Shown in pieces: positions 27,201 to 36,215 of a stretch of 64,000 bases of DNA. The stretch lies in contig NZ_CP089979.1 of NCBI RefSeq assembly GCF_021389935.1, forward strand, positions 4,755,001 through 4,819,000, given 5' to 3'. The notes under the pieces were generated by a model. It searched no databases and was not told where the DNA came from. It saw nothing but the letters and a program-made list of their open reading frames with translations. The stretch is from Fulvivirga ligni. Lineage in GTDB: Bacteria; Bacteroidota; Bacteroidia; Cytophagales; Cyclobacteriaceae. A program made the position numbers and the translations under genes. Every line of letters starts with the position of its first letter. Positions within the stretch are counted from its first letter, which is position 1.

Positions 27201-28374
27201 TATCTATCTTCACATTCTTTACTTGAGCAAAAATTTTATTGGCTTTGAATCGGGAAATGGATGCTTCTCTATCTCTGAGGATATTGATATCGCCATCCTC
27301 AATATTTACATTACTCACCTGAATTACATTGAAGAGCTGAGCAATAATCTTTATCAGTTGTTCGGTGGAAGGACTGAGTTTTCCCTTGTTATTCTTACCA
27401 TGAAAGTTATCCATGGCAAATTTGGGTGATATCAGGTCTATGCTATCAATATCAAGGATGTTTTCATCATAAGCTTTACCAAAATCCAGCCCCCGAATAG
27501 AAAGCTGAGGAATTTCAGCATAGTAGGCATTTTCACCTTCCAGATCAGGATTATTCAGTCGGTCGTAGCGTGGGTATAGGTGCACATTCTGCAGGCTCAC
27601 CCTCGACTCCTGGGTCGATAGCATGACAGAATCAAAGGTCACTTCATGGATAGAGTCCTTTAATTTTACGGTTTGATCCTTAAGAACCAGACGAATATGA
27701 TCTGTGAAAAATTTAGAATCAGTTTTCTTCTTAGCATCCCAGCCAAAGTTTTTGATTACGAACGAGATATTGCTCGCCACAAAGTCATAGTTGGAAGCAT
27801 TGATCTCTCTTTTGTAACTGATTTGAGCCTGATCAACCGTAAACTCACCCAAATTAAAGGCCTTAATTTGTTCAGTTACGGTATTATAGACGTCACCACT
27901 TTCCTTTGATATACCTATATTGCTGGTATCTGATCTGGGCTGAGCTATCCAAACCTCAGGCTCCCTTAAAGCCAGTGCCCTAATCTTCAGTTCATCTTTG
28001 AATATAATCTCAATTAGGTTAATGATATCGGCATCCAGACGAGGGACTTTGGCAGAAAACAGGGTTCTATCTTCAACCTCCTTGATCATGGAACTATCCA
28101 GTTTTACCTCAAAATCATAAAGCGTAGCTCTGCTATTAAAGAAGTCTACGTCTATACTATCATAGGTGATGCTATACAGACCATCGGTACGCAGTTCTAT
28201 GGTCTTTTGCATAGTTCTGCCCAGAAGGTCGTAAGCATAGTAGTTAATTAACTTTTCATAAGTCAACACTACCGCAAACACCAAAATAAATACAAATACA
28301 AGAATAGAAATAAAAAGGCTCCTGCGAGACCTTCTTAAAGACCTTAGATTAAAGTATTTATGTCTTAATCCCAT
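24265..28374 (-). CDS. Giant AsmA/DUF748-like envelope protein
   Basis: A 1369-residue protein anchored by one N-terminal helix (residues about 19-41, after the basic L-R-S-L-R-R-S-R-R-S). The remainder is a long run of repeated beta-rich segments with alternating L-x-L/I-x-V strands and phrases such as V-D-S-L-x-V, I-x-G-L-x-x and D-F-x-V-x-V. This is typical of AsmA-like/TamB-like proteins that form a hydrophobic groove for lipid transport between membranes. The C-terminal region (T-V-Y-N-S-I-T-K-Y-N-A-F-I-D-V) resembles the DUF748 end. In other bacteria the family affects outer-membrane lipid homeostasis; here that role is an inference. The downstream partner is a NUDIX hydrolase. Confidence 0.75.
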   Translation of the reverse strand: MGLRHKYFNLRSLRRSRRSLFISILVFVFILVFAVVLTYEKLINYYAYDLLGRTMQKTIELRTDGLYSITYDSIDVDFFNSRATLYDFEVKLDSSMIKEVEDRTLFSAKVPRLDADIINLIEIIFKDELKIRALALREPEVWIAQPRSDTSNIGISKESGDVYNTVTEQIKAFNLGEFTVDQAQISYKREINASNYDFVASNISFVIKNFGWDAKKKTDSKFFTDHIRLVLKDQTVKLKDSIHEVTFDSVMLSTQESRVSLQNVHLYPRYDRLNNPDLEGENAYYAEIPQLSIRGLDFGKAYDENILDIDSIDLISPKFAMDNFHGKNNKGKLSPSTEQLIKIIAQLFNVIQVSNVNIEDGDINILRDREASISRFKANKIFAQVKNVKIDTLAYSEIAYDSASVGLKNYMYTMPDSVHVLKFGSLFFTTTDKSYITVDSLQVFDRLTDKVKQQQGGVVNINAPHMEVSGFEFEKFIDNNEMIMSHVLIYQPDIQFYLKENKKSKNKELDLPTQVGAVFDVLRADSIKVEKGAITLHKKGRALVNIEDLNTAIGRVYNEEGKSNLYLDSIRMYLSAKDISVSPSDHLNAKFHQVKLTQGEANYAYMQTAQIRNDKGVELDFNDVKVPVGGISIIFEDPLKAINGLYVGGFNLKMDADQLKKSSESSKTAELNLGKIQLGYGNVTITKSGKEWLKSKVKSLSFNSLSLNERVDIAGLKANLDATTIKDEKNNITLRKLFISDADKKITAKNFRLSGSQEVSIDSLVMLGTNIDKLFNDKQLDVRNIILLKPDLRLKAAANDSQKDWSFEQLRKQINDVFPDVRVKKVSLAGANISNEKGLRISELNADLQDVNISETRDWKYKIPFVRNVEASIKEVSLKQQKTSLLMKNVIVDSRNNALKVNHLLYNQTEKNNTIEIPRFEGSIPDLYALVEDHNLLVDRIKLPKPKIEINTKSKSRNKLLEGSSLNKIVIKSLVLSRGDLLIKREKDDLDLKDFSVEVEGVKLDAKTNLNENLLVFDNIHLNTPNLTLKSKDGLYQWVLGNLKFASKDSSLTVQNLEYNPLFSRDDYFKKQKYETDYISTKVGTVKLSGIDLDKFLNRQIIDCRYLLVKDATIDVYRDKNMPDAPAEEKPMYQTLLLNYEKPLNLQGVGLRNVDIIYTEWAEDAIKPGAISFMDLDADFKNVTNRKDLLRKNGSMVVDVHTKVMGEAPLDLSITFDLNSKDGEFTLGGKLQPSSLTVYNSITKYNAFIDVKEGFANSLMFSVKGNEEVAYGTMDFYYEDLKVKILNKETGDAKLGTSIATFFANTFVINRNNPHLFKFRQGKIYFERNPQKSLFNYWTKTFLSGLVASIGVNNNRKEFEKVTSGEPDK

Positions 28375-28486
28375 ATATTTTTAAAATCCCCGGATCTATT
28401 AACATTTCAGGGATGAGTACAATACAAATTGAAATACTACTATAGGACACTTTATTGCTAAAAAGGTTTGCGGTAATGAGAAAATA

Positions 28487-30622
28487 TTATTCCATTTTGA
28501 AGTTTAAATCATCCTTCTTCCACTCAGAATACTGAATCTCACCATTCTCAACAATCCCAACTCTATAGGTGTGTTCCTTTTTCCAACTGCCATCTTTCAC
28601 CTCAGCTGCCAGCTGATATGCACCTGCATCAGTGGCTGTGACGGTAAACTCCATCAATTCAAATTCACCTGATTGATAACCATAGCCCTGCCCGGCATCA
28701 TTATAGAATTTACCAATCGCCTTATTATCATTATCTAAGTTTACAATTAATGTTAATGAGTCAGTTGAATACTGCTCGGTATTTTGCACCAATTTTGTAA
28801 TCGGCACAATGGCACCATCTTTCAACTTCACAATTGGCTGGTAGCCATCATCTTCTTTCTCAAATGGCACGTCTTGCCAATCGCCCTTAGGTAGGCTTGG
28901 AGACTCGGCCCAGCGAGGAACCACTAACAGATTTTCACCCAATAAGAAGGCCTGATCTTCTTTTCTTAAACTCACATCCTTAAAATCAGCAAAGAATACT
29001 GGTCTCATAATAGGCATACCGTTGGTAGAGGCTTCCTGAAATAAAGTATATAAATACGGCAATAGCCTATACCTTCTGTTTACCGCTGTTCTGGAAATAT
29101 CTTCTGTCTTCTTACCAAATGACCATGGTTCTTGTCTTACTACATCTATGGCTGAATGATTCCTACTGAATGGGTAGTATGCACCCAGCGCCATCCATTT
29201 AGCCAATAACTCAGGATTACTGTCACCTGTGAATCCACCTATATCAGGACCATTAAAAGGCTGACCTGAAAGACCAAGTGTGATAGTCATGGGTATAGAC
29301 ATTTTCATATGTTCATCTGTTGATACGTTATCCCCAGACCAGGTGGCGGCATATCGCTGACCACCTAAAAAATTAGCTCTACTTAATATAAAAGGTCTAA
29401 GATCAGGGTTAGCAGCCATTATACCTTCACGGCTAGCCTTCACCATGAGTAAGCCGTAAACATTATGATATCTGATATGAGCTCCTTCTGGCAAATCGCC
29501 ACCACCACGGTGAATATTGCTAAATGGCATACTACCTTCAGGGCCGTCAAATACAGCAGGCTCATTCATATCATTCCAGATTCCATCTATCTCAAGGCTC
29601 ATAAAATCCTTGTATAGCCCTGACCACCAGGTTCTTGTTTCCGGTCTTGTGAAATCAGGAAACGCACACTGACCTGGCCAAACCTCGCCGTTAAATTCGT
29701 TTCCAGCGGAATCCTGAACCCAATGATTCCCCTCAGAACCCTGCTGATAAAGCCAGTAAGCAGAATCTCTTTTCACCCCCGGATCAATCATGTATACAGA
29801 TTTAAAATCGAGAGCATGTAAGTCTTCATTCAATTTCTTAGGATCTGGAAAACCTTTAGGATCAAAAGTAAAAATTCTGAATCCATCCATATAATTGATG
29901 TCCATCCAGATAACATCACAAGGTATTTGTTTCTCCCTGAATGTTTGAGCAACTTCTCTCACCATCGTATCCGGGTAGTAAGAATATCTACTTTGCTGAT
30001 AGCCCAGCGCCCATAATGGTGGCAAGTTCATTTTCCCTGTGAGATCAGCCAATGCTTGCATTAACTCTGCCGGATTATTCTTTTCTATTACAATCACTCT
30101 GAATGAAGGTCCTTCTGATGTAATAGTGATCGGATTTTGAAGATCAAAAGTTTGTCTGTACGTATTGTCTGCTATGATACCGAAGCTGGTACCGTCAGGT
30201 CGCACGCCCATTACCCATGGATGCGATTGGTACAGCTGCTTGCCATCAAATTTGCCGAAGCCAAAATTATCTGTATTCCAAAGTTTAATTTTTGTCCCAT
30301 TTCTCCAAAGAGGACCGGTAACCTCTCCATTTCCATAAAGATCAGTACCTTCAGGATAAGCTATTTTAACTATGCTCACTGAGTCTCCTTTGGTAAACTC
30401 TGGCTTAATGCTCCATTCTTTTGGCAGTTCTTTTTCGTATGAAAGTTCTTTTATAATGGCCAGTGAAGGAAATGTATTTACAGAATCAAATTCATCTGGA
30501 TAGAATACAGCCACATCATCACTTACCAGGCCTGCTTTTAGCACTGTTTCCTCCTTTTTCTGATCGCAAGACCACAGAACGAAAAGGCAGAGGATGAAAA
30601 ACAGTTTGTAAGAGTTTCGCAT
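28487..30622 (-). CDS. GH31 alpha-glucosidase lipoprotein
   Basis: A 711-residue glycoside hydrolase family 31 enzyme. I start at ATG 30622, giving a lipoprotein signal peptide (N-S-Y-K-L-F-F-I-L-C-L-F-V-L-W-S-C) with lipidation at Cys19; the frame further upstream runs to 30700 with no signal. The GH31 signature D-G-I-W-N-D-M-N-E-P near residue 350 holds the catalytic nucleophile Asp. The acid/base region is W-S-G-D-N near residue 430. L-W-A-L-G-Y-Q-Q-S-R and D-V-I-W-M-D-I-N-Y-M are the substrate-proximal strands. It probably trims alpha-linked glucose (or xylose) oligosaccharides at the cell envelope. There is no adjacent SusC/SusD pair. Confidence 0.92.
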   Translation of the reverse strand: MRNSYKLFFILCLFVLWSCDQKKEETVLKAGLVSDDVAVFYPDEFDSVNTFPSLAIIKELSYEKELPKEWSIKPEFTKGDSVSIVKIAYPEGTDLYGNGEVTGPLWRNGTKIKLWNTDNFGFGKFDGKQLYQSHPWVMGVRPDGTSFGIIADNTYRQTFDLQNPITITSEGPSFRVIVIEKNNPAELMQALADLTGKMNLPPLWALGYQQSRYSYYPDTMVREVAQTFREKQIPCDVIWMDINYMDGFRIFTFDPKGFPDPKKLNEDLHALDFKSVYMIDPGVKRDSAYWLYQQGSEGNHWVQDSAGNEFNGEVWPGQCAFPDFTRPETRTWWSGLYKDFMSLEIDGIWNDMNEPAVFDGPEGSMPFSNIHRGGGDLPEGAHIRYHNVYGLLMVKASREGIMAANPDLRPFILSRANFLGGQRYAATWSGDNVSTDEHMKMSIPMTITLGLSGQPFNGPDIGGFTGDSNPELLAKWMALGAYYPFSRNHSAIDVVRQEPWSFGKKTEDISRTAVNRRYRLLPYLYTLFQEASTNGMPIMRPVFFADFKDVSLRKEDQAFLLGENLLVVPRWAESPSLPKGDWQDVPFEKEDDGYQPIVKLKDGAIVPITKLVQNTEQYSTDSLTLIVNLDNDNKAIGKFYNDAGQGYGYQSGEFELMEFTVTATDAGAYQLAAEVKDGSWKKEHTYRVGIVENGEIQYSEWKKDDLNFKME

Positions 30623-30704
30623 ATAATTTGAGTTTATTTGAAGTAAATTTAGCAGACAGGATTTTAAGCAATCACTCATCCGAGCTTCAAAAATATACAT
30701 TTTT

Positions 30705-31436
30705 ATGAAGGATAACTTTTCCAGCCAGTCAAAGCTTTACGCAAAATTTAGACCCCACTACCCTGCCGCACTCTATGATCATGTTTATAGCAAGGTAAAA
30801 TCCTTCCAAACTGCCTGGGACTGCGGTACTGGCAATGGGCAGGTAGCAAGCGTATTAAGTGATAAATTTGACCAGGTTATCGCCTCAGACATCAGTAAAA
30901 ACCAACTGGCTCAAGCTCAGCAAAAGTCCAATATCGAATATATTGTTTCTCCTGCCGAACACACCTCCATTGAGGGCAGCAGTGTAGACCTTATCACCGT
31001 AGCACAAGCTTTACACTGGTTTGATGTCCCTGCATTTATTAAAGAAACGCAAAGAGTTGCAAGTAAGGATGCTGTCTTGGCATATTGGGGGTATGGCCTG
31101 CTTTCTATCAGTGCTGAAGTAGATCCTATTATTAAAGAATTCCATGATGACGCTATGAATGGATATTGGGATCCTGAACGCTATATTCTGACAAATGAAT
31201 ACAAGGCCATTGATCTTGATTTAGCCGATTTAGAACTGAAGTACTTTAAGCATGAAGTAAAATGGAGCTTAGCTGATCTTGAAGGATATTTAAATACGTG
31301 GTCATCTGTAAGGAAATATATAGAAAGAAATAATACCAATCTTGTTAATGACATCATTGATAAGCTCAGAGACAAATGGCAAGGAGGAACCATTACATTT
31401 CCCTTATTTGTCTATACTGGCACAATCAAAAATTAA
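30705..31436 (+). CDS. Class I SAM-dependent methyltransferase
   Basis: A 243-residue cytoplasmic methyltransferase. The SAM-binding motif I is W-D-C-G-T-G-N-G-Q-V-A near residue 38, motif II is V-I-A-S-D-I-S near 60, and V-D-L-I-T-V-A-Q-A-L-H-W-F near 92 is the post-II strand of the type-11 group. The opening F-S-S-Q-S-K-L-Y-A-K-F-R-P-H-Y-P is characteristic of a eukaryote-like subfamily related to trans-aconitate methyltransferases. It is divergent from the GH31 gene (82 nt between starts). The acceptor is unknown. Confidence 0.88.
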   Translation: MKDNFSSQSKLYAKFRPHYPAALYDHVYSKVKSFQTAWDCGTGNGQVASVLSDKFDQVIASDISKNQLAQAQQKSNIEYIVSPAEHTSIEGSSVDLITVAQALHWFDVPAFIKETQRVASKDAVLAYWGYGLLSISAEVDPIIKEFHDDAMNGYWDPERYILTNEYKAIDLDLADLELKYFKHEVKWSLADLEGYLNTWSSVRKYIERNNTNLVNDIIDKLRDKWQGGTITFPLFVYTGTIKN

Positions 31437-31635
31437 AATTCAACACACCTCCAACACTCAATAAATCGATAAGAAAGTGCATCACTTATTAACCTCCCTT
31501 ATATAGTCTTTATTCTATAAGATAATTGAATTCCATGTGGGAACAAAAAACTCAATTTCTCCATTTAACTTACAATCAATAGCATTATTACAGCTATTAA
31601 TTTAATTTTCCCGGATCAGTATAAAACTGCTATAA

Positions 31636-32877
31636 ATGGATAATTCTAAAAATGGAGCAAAGAAATTCTCTTACAAAAAGGTACCTGCCGATTTTGTAAA
31701 GAGCCTCATGGAATTAGCCGAAAATTCTACTGATGAACGACTTAAGACACTCCTGGATGAACATGGAGAATACCTAAGCAGTTCTCTAAATGGCAATGAT
31801 GACTACGTAGACGACCTTAATGAGCAACTGGATAATCTAAAAATAGAAGCAGGTAGATTAAGAAAGAAAAACGAAATTGTCTCTTCTGATAATTTTCTAT
31901 TAGAGCATAAGAAAAAAGAGCTTTTGAAGCTGATGGATCAGCTTGAAGATGCGTATGAAGACATCTGGCGCAAAAATGAAGAGCTCAGTAAACAGAAGAA
32001 GAAAATTGAAAAACAGGCTGCCCTTCTTAAGGATGCCAATGATACTATTATTGAGAAAAATGAAGAGCTAAAAGATCAGGCGGACTATCTCTACACAGCC
32101 AATGAAACCATTAGCCGAATGCATGAGCACGCTCAAAAGCAGAAGGATGAGCTTATGCAAAAACATATTGAACTCATTACTTTGAACAATGAAAAAAACA
32201 GTCTGATAGGTATTGTTGCTCATGATCTTAAAAGTCCACTCAGTCAGATCACAGGGCTTGTCAGTGTAATAAAAATCTATGGAGACCAACTCGATACAGA
32301 CACCGTTAATTACCTCAATACCATAGAGTTTAGTGCTAGCAAACTCAATGACATGGTTACAAGAATTTTGGACGTAGAATCTCTAGAATCTAAAAACCTA
32401 AGCGTAAGGCCTAAGGAGATTATGCTTAATGAGCTAGTTGCTTCTATAGCCGAACCTTATAAAATAACAGCAGAAGAAAAAGCCATTGAATTAGGCTACA
32501 CAATCAGCGATGGGCTAGAGATAGAAACGGATGAAGATTTGACGAACCAGATTCTGGAAAACCTGATTTCCAATGCTATTAAATTTTCACCTCGAAGAAC
32601 AAAGGTAGAACTATTCCTAACCAGCGAAGGTGATCATACCCTTTTCGAAGTTCGAGACCAGGGTCCGGGAATAAGCGAGGAAGACCAGAAAAAGCTATTT
32701 GGCAAGTATCAAAAACTCTCTGCACGCCCCACGGGTAATGAAATCAGCACCGGTCTGGGTTTAAGTATCGTAAAAAAATATGCAGATGCCGTTCAAGCTG
32801 AAATCTGGTGCGAGAGTGAGTTGGGTAAAGGAGCAAGCTTTTTCGTTAAGTTTCCGAATAAGTTATCCGTAGATTGA
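31636..32877 (+). CDS. Soluble sensor histidine kinase with long coiled coil
   Basis: A 413-residue kinase with no transmembrane segment. Residues about 55-185 are a charged coiled coil (repeated E-E-L, K-K-K-I-E-K-Q-A-A-L-L-K). HisKA follows with I-V-A-H-D-L-K-S-P-L-S-Q, phospho-acceptor His196. The ATPase domain has N-Q-I-L-E-N-L-I-S-N-A-I-K-F-S (N box), D-Q-G-P-G-I-S (G1) and S-T-G-L-G-L-S-I-V (G2). With no sensory domain it probably takes its signal by protein contact through the coiled coil. No response regulator is adjacent, so it is an orphan kinase. It stops 1 nt before the convergent permease gene. Confidence 0.9.
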   Translation: MDNSKNGAKKFSYKKVPADFVKSLMELAENSTDERLKTLLDEHGEYLSSSLNGNDDYVDDLNEQLDNLKIEAGRLRKKNEIVSSDNFLLEHKKKELLKLMDQLEDAYEDIWRKNEELSKQKKKIEKQAALLKDANDTIIEKNEELKDQADYLYTANETISRMHEHAQKQKDELMQKHIELITLNNEKNSLIGIVAHDLKSPLSQITGLVSVIKIYGDQLDTDTVNYLNTIEFSASKLNDMVTRILDVESLESKNLSVRPKEIMLNELVASIAEPYKITAEEKAIELGYTISDGLEIETDEDLTNQILENLISNAIKFSPRRTKVELFLTSEGDHTLFEVRDQGPGISEEDQKKLFGKYQKLSARPTGNEISTGLGLSIVKKYADAVQAEIWCESELGKGASFFVKFPNKLSVD

Positions 32878-32878
32878 T

Positions 32879-35104
32879 TTACTGAATGGCCTTTTCTTTT
32901 GACGCATTCACAAAAAGCATATTCCCTACCTGATCATAACCTGTGAATACCTCAGCACCTTTCTGCTTGATGGCCTCAGCACGGAAGCCCACGATAGTTA
33001 GGTCAGCATCCTGAGATTTAGCATTGATGATATCTTTGCTACTTACATCAATTTTATGCTTAATTAGCTCAATATTCTTCGGTGAAATAGGCAAACGCCC
33101 GGCCTTAATCATAGAAACCAGCATTTCCTCCTGCTCTGACATCTCCTTTTCATGTACTACGGCAAAAATCTTGATTTCGGCAGTTTTCCATTCCTTGTGG
33201 CCCATGATGATATACCCCATAAGGATCATAAGGCTACTGTTTTTCAGGTCATTAGGGGTAAGCCATATATGAATGCTATTACTGAAGCCAAACTCTCTAT
33301 CAGAAGAGCCTAAAACACATATATCAAAATCCGCTGATTTTACCAGCGTGAAGTTTTCAATGATCTCTTTCAGCGTATCAGGTCTGTTTTTTGAGTACTC
33401 AAACAGAATCATGTTCACCTCTTTACCGGATACGCTGGGCAGCTGAATAGCCTGAGCTACGGCACTAGTGAAGGATGGAGAAATGAGGGTATCCACAAAA
33501 ACGTTATTACGTGTGGAGCCTGTAACTTTCAAAAGTCTTTTTATTTCATCCTGAGCTTTAGAATAGGACTCTTTTGAGAAATAGCCATTGATATAATGAA
33601 GATAGGTACCAAAGCCATAGCGATATGATATCCATTTCATAAACTGGAAAGCTGTAGGTCGCTTGAAGAAATCAGAAGAAATACATATTACAGAGGGTCT
33701 CCAGCTCTCCTCTCCCCTTTCAGCTTTCTGTAAGAATACCTGTAGCTGCCTACTCAGCTGGAATATCACACCTTGAAATATCTTCGCCAGCCCCTCTTTT
33801 GATTTGCTGGTGTGAGTTACAAAGAAATAGATCCCCGTCATGAATAGAAGTGAGATAATGGTATACTGAGCGTTCATCTTAAACATCAGGTACACACATA
33901 AAATGGCTCCCAATAGAGAGACAAACCACTTTGATTTAAACGAAGGCCGGTAAGAAGGATCAGCCGCAAAATGCTGTAAGAATGATATCAAACACAAAGA
34001 CCCATAAGTGATCATAAAGAACATGGAAATCACTTCAGCTACCGCGTTTACATCACCCAAGCTCACAAACACAATAGCTATAAGGCTTGTGATGATGGTA
34101 GCATTAATAGGATCATTAGTCTTAGGCTTTCCTTTTGCCAGGTATGCGTTTATTCTCATTACAGGAAACACCTGATCAGCTCCTAAAGCCTGCAAAGTAC
34201 GAGGTGCCACCATGATACTTCCCAAAGCTGAAGAAATGGTAGCTGCTGCCAACCCAATCGGAATTATTGGACCAAACACAGCAATATCCATCATAATCAA
34301 TGGGTTATCCACCAAATCGTCAGGAGCGGCAGAAACGGCCAGCTTATAAGCTATAAATACGTAAATGATCATTCCCACGATGGTGGCCGCCAGAGTTCCA
34401 AAAGGAATAGACTTCTTTGGATCTCTCAGATCACCCGAGAGCCCAACCCCGGCCGTCATACCCGTAAAGGCAGGGAAAACAATGGCAAAGACTGCAAAGA
34501 AAGTATCAGGATTATCAATATGATTAGTCCATTCCATAGAAAGCATGGACGACTGGTAATCGGTAGTTCCTACAAAGAACATAATGAGTGAAATAAACAG
34601 TAGACCCACTACCACATAAAGAGCTTTCATACCCAAATCGGCTCCTTTTTTTATCATTAATAAGCTCAGAAGAATAACAGCGGGCAAGCTGATTATCCTT
34701 TTATCGCTTAGCTGTAATCCAAATTCAGCATTGACATAGTCGAAAACAGGACCAAAAGCCTCAGCAAAAGCTATGGTATAAAAGGCCACACTAATAGCCT
34801 GAGACAGATAAAGTGCTATTCCTATAGCTGCACCTACGTTAATACCAAATGAACGGGAAATGATATAATACTCACCTCCTCCTTCCACCTTTTGATTGGT
34901 AGCTATCTCCGCTATGGCCATGGCTGTGGGAATGGTAACAAGATTTGCAAATACTATAATCCCTAACGTGCCTGCAAAGCCCACACTACCAACCGCGTAG
35001 CCAAACCTTAAGAACATAATCGCTCCTAAAATAGTAGAAATAGCCGTAAAGAATACTGGTGCTGTACCGAACCCTACCTTTTTATCTATGCCTTTTGTGC
35101 TCAT
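32879..35104 (-). CDS. APC-superfamily permease, SLC12 (cation-chloride cotransporter)-like
   Basis: A 741-residue membrane transporter. Residues about 10-440 hold some 12 helices with the opening G-F-G-T-A-P-V-F-F-T-A-I-S-T-I-L-G-A-I-M-F-L-R-F-G, resembling the first helices of SLC12 and other amino-acid/polyamine/cation transporters. G-G-G-E-Y-Y-I-I-S-R-S-F-G near residue 84 is the helix-3 signature. About 280 C-terminal residues are soluble and contain alternating beta/alpha segments (for example T-I-V-G-F-R-A near the end), like the cytosolic regulatory tail of SLC12 proteins. ATG 35104 (M-S-T-K-G-I-D) is chosen over the ATG at 35134. The cargo could be amino acid or Na/K/Cl; sequence alone does not decide. 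Confidence 0.85.
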   Translation of the reverse strand: MSTKGIDKKVGFGTAPVFFTAISTILGAIMFLRFGYAVGSVGFAGTLGIIVFANLVTIPTAMAIAEIATNQKVEGGGEYYIISRSFGINVGAAIGIALYLSQAISVAFYTIAFAEAFGPVFDYVNAEFGLQLSDKRIISLPAVILLSLLMIKKGADLGMKALYVVVGLLFISLIMFFVGTTDYQSSMLSMEWTNHIDNPDTFFAVFAIVFPAFTGMTAGVGLSGDLRDPKKSIPFGTLAATIVGMIIYVFIAYKLAVSAAPDDLVDNPLIMMDIAVFGPIIPIGLAAATISSALGSIMVAPRTLQALGADQVFPVMRINAYLAKGKPKTNDPINATIITSLIAIVFVSLGDVNAVAEVISMFFMITYGSLCLISFLQHFAADPSYRPSFKSKWFVSLLGAILCVYLMFKMNAQYTIISLLFMTGIYFFVTHTSKSKEGLAKIFQGVIFQLSRQLQVFLQKAERGEESWRPSVICISSDFFKRPTAFQFMKWISYRYGFGTYLHYINGYFSKESYSKAQDEIKRLLKVTGSTRNNVFVDTLISPSFTSAVAQAIQLPSVSGKEVNMILFEYSKNRPDTLKEIIENFTLVKSADFDICVLGSSDREFGFSNSIHIWLTPNDLKNSSLMILMGYIIMGHKEWKTAEIKIFAVVHEKEMSEQEEMLVSMIKAGRLPISPKNIELIKHKIDVSSKDIINAKSQDADLTIVGFRAEAIKQKGAEVFTGYDQVGNMLFVNASKEKAIQ

Positions 35105-35157
35105 ACTCGCCACCAAGATAACGGGTAAAAACAATTAAAAAAACTTATCTTCGAAGA

Positions 35158-35280
35158 ATGAAAGCGGTTAAGAAATTATACCAGAAGTATAAAGAATATG
35201 TGAGGGTGGATCTCCTGATGTATGCTACTATGATTCTGATGATCATAGGATACTTCATTTATGAAATGGTAAGTAAATAA
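35158..35280 (+). CDS. Small single-pass membrane protein, 40 residues
   Basis: A short frame starting ATG 35158: a basic, tyrosine-rich amphipathic N-terminus (M-K-A-V-K-K-L-Y-Q-K-Y-K-E-Y-V) followed by one hydrophobic helix (L-L-M-Y-A-T-M-I-L-M-I-I-G-Y-F-I-Y) and a stop, 1 nt before a terminator hairpin. Placement between a divergent permease gene and a terminator, and the codon pattern, argue that it is a real small gene. Function unknown. Confidence 0.6.
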   Translation: MKAVKKLYQKYKEYVRVDLLMYATMILMIIGYFIYEMVSK

Positions 35281-35281
35281 A

Positions 35282-35308
35282 AAAGCCCGAAACAATATTC
35301 CGGGCTTT
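35282..35308. terminator. Terminator hairpin between convergent small genes
   Basis: Inverted repeat AAAGCCCG (35282-35289) / CGGGCTTT (35301-35308) with an 11-nt loop. It lies directly after the 40-residue gene and just before the stop of the minus-strand cysteine-rich gene, so it may serve both. Confidence 0.7.
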
Positions 35309-35314
35309 CCTCAT

Positions 35315-35539
35315 TTATGCTGTAAACTGATTACAACCGAAGTTTGAACCAGTGATATATTCAATTCCTTTAGAATCTTTGGTGATAGGCTTACCATCGT
35401 GAAGTACTGGGATGATATAGTCAGGATCCATTTTAGATTCTATATGGCTTAATTTATTACACTCTCCATAATTTTCTTTATTTGCAACTACTGAAGCTTC
35501 AGGTGCCCAGTGGTTACAGTTTTTACATACATTTTCCAT
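35315..35539 (-). CDS. Small cysteine-rich protein, probably metal-binding
   Basis: A 74-residue protein. It starts at ATG 35539 (M-E-N-V-C-K-N-C), because the two extra codons upstream begin with TTG. Cysteines occur as C-K-N-C near residue 5, E-C-N-K near 27 and G-C-N-Q near 69, a four-cysteine set that could hold one zinc or iron. The N-terminal C-x-x-C-x-x-W resembles short zinc-ribbon-type knuckles. No family that I recognise; it stands alone. Confidence 0.65.
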   Translation of the reverse strand: MENVCKNCNHWAPEASVVANKENYGECNKLSHIESKMDPDYIIPVLHDGKPITKDSKGIEYITGSNFGCNQFTA

Positions 35540-35650
35540 AGTCAATTTTACTTTTAGTGTTCATGAATTTAATGAAATTACATGGAGAAATGTTCATTGT
35601 AAATTCAATTTATAATTAAACTAAATTAACACAAACGCCCTTTAAAGAGA

Positions 35651-36211
35651 CTACAGCGCGGATTTCTTAAACTGCTGAGCAGAGATGAAGCCTACAATGG
35701 CTCCTGCCAAATGAGACTCCCAGGAGATGCGGGCATCTACCGGCAGCACACCGTAGAAGATAGATCCATAAAAGATAAATATCAGTACGGATATAAACAG
35801 AGACTTAAAATCTCGCCTTAAAAAACCAAAGAAAATTAAGAAAGAAGCCAGGCCATAAACCAGACCACTGGCACCGATATGATTGTTAGGCCGAGCGAAA
35901 ATCCAGACTAACAGATTGGTAAAGAAATAGCAATTGAGAAAAACCTTATTGGCAATGCGCCGGTAGGAATAAAATAGCACTACCCCTAAGAATAAGAGCG
36001 GAACCGTATTAGAAATGATATGCACTATGCCGCCATGTAAAAGCGGCGCAGTAGCAATACCAATAAGTCCCAGAAGTGTTCTTGGATGAATGCCAAAGGC
36101 ACTCAACGGAAATCCGAATAAGAACTCCACACTGAAAACCAACCACATAAGGAACACTAATCTGATAGGCACTACGGCACTTCCGATAAGTGTTCTGTTA
36201 TTGGTTCCCAT
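35651..36211 (-). CDS. Rhomboid family intramembrane serine protease
   Basis: A 186-residue, six-helix membrane protease, close to the minimal rhomboid core. Visible motifs are H-I-I-S-N (helix 2, H-x-x-x-N) near residue 63, the catalytic serine in G-A-S-G-L-V-Y-G near 117, and the catalytic histidine in H-L-A-G-A-I-V-G-F near 168. Substrates are unknown. It lies 4 nt downstream of the hypothetical gene at 36216-36686 and is probably translated from the same message. Confidence 0.92.
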   Translation of the reverse strand: MGTNNRTLIGSAVVPIRLVFLMWLVFSVEFLFGFPLSAFGIHPRTLLGLIGIATAPLLHGGIVHIISNTVPLLFLGVVLFYSYRRIANKVFLNCYFFTNLLVWIFARPNNHIGASGLVYGLASFLIFFGFLRRDFKSLFISVLIFIFYGSIFYGVLPVDARISWESHLAGAIVGFISAQQFKKSAL

Positions 36212-36215
36212 AAAT

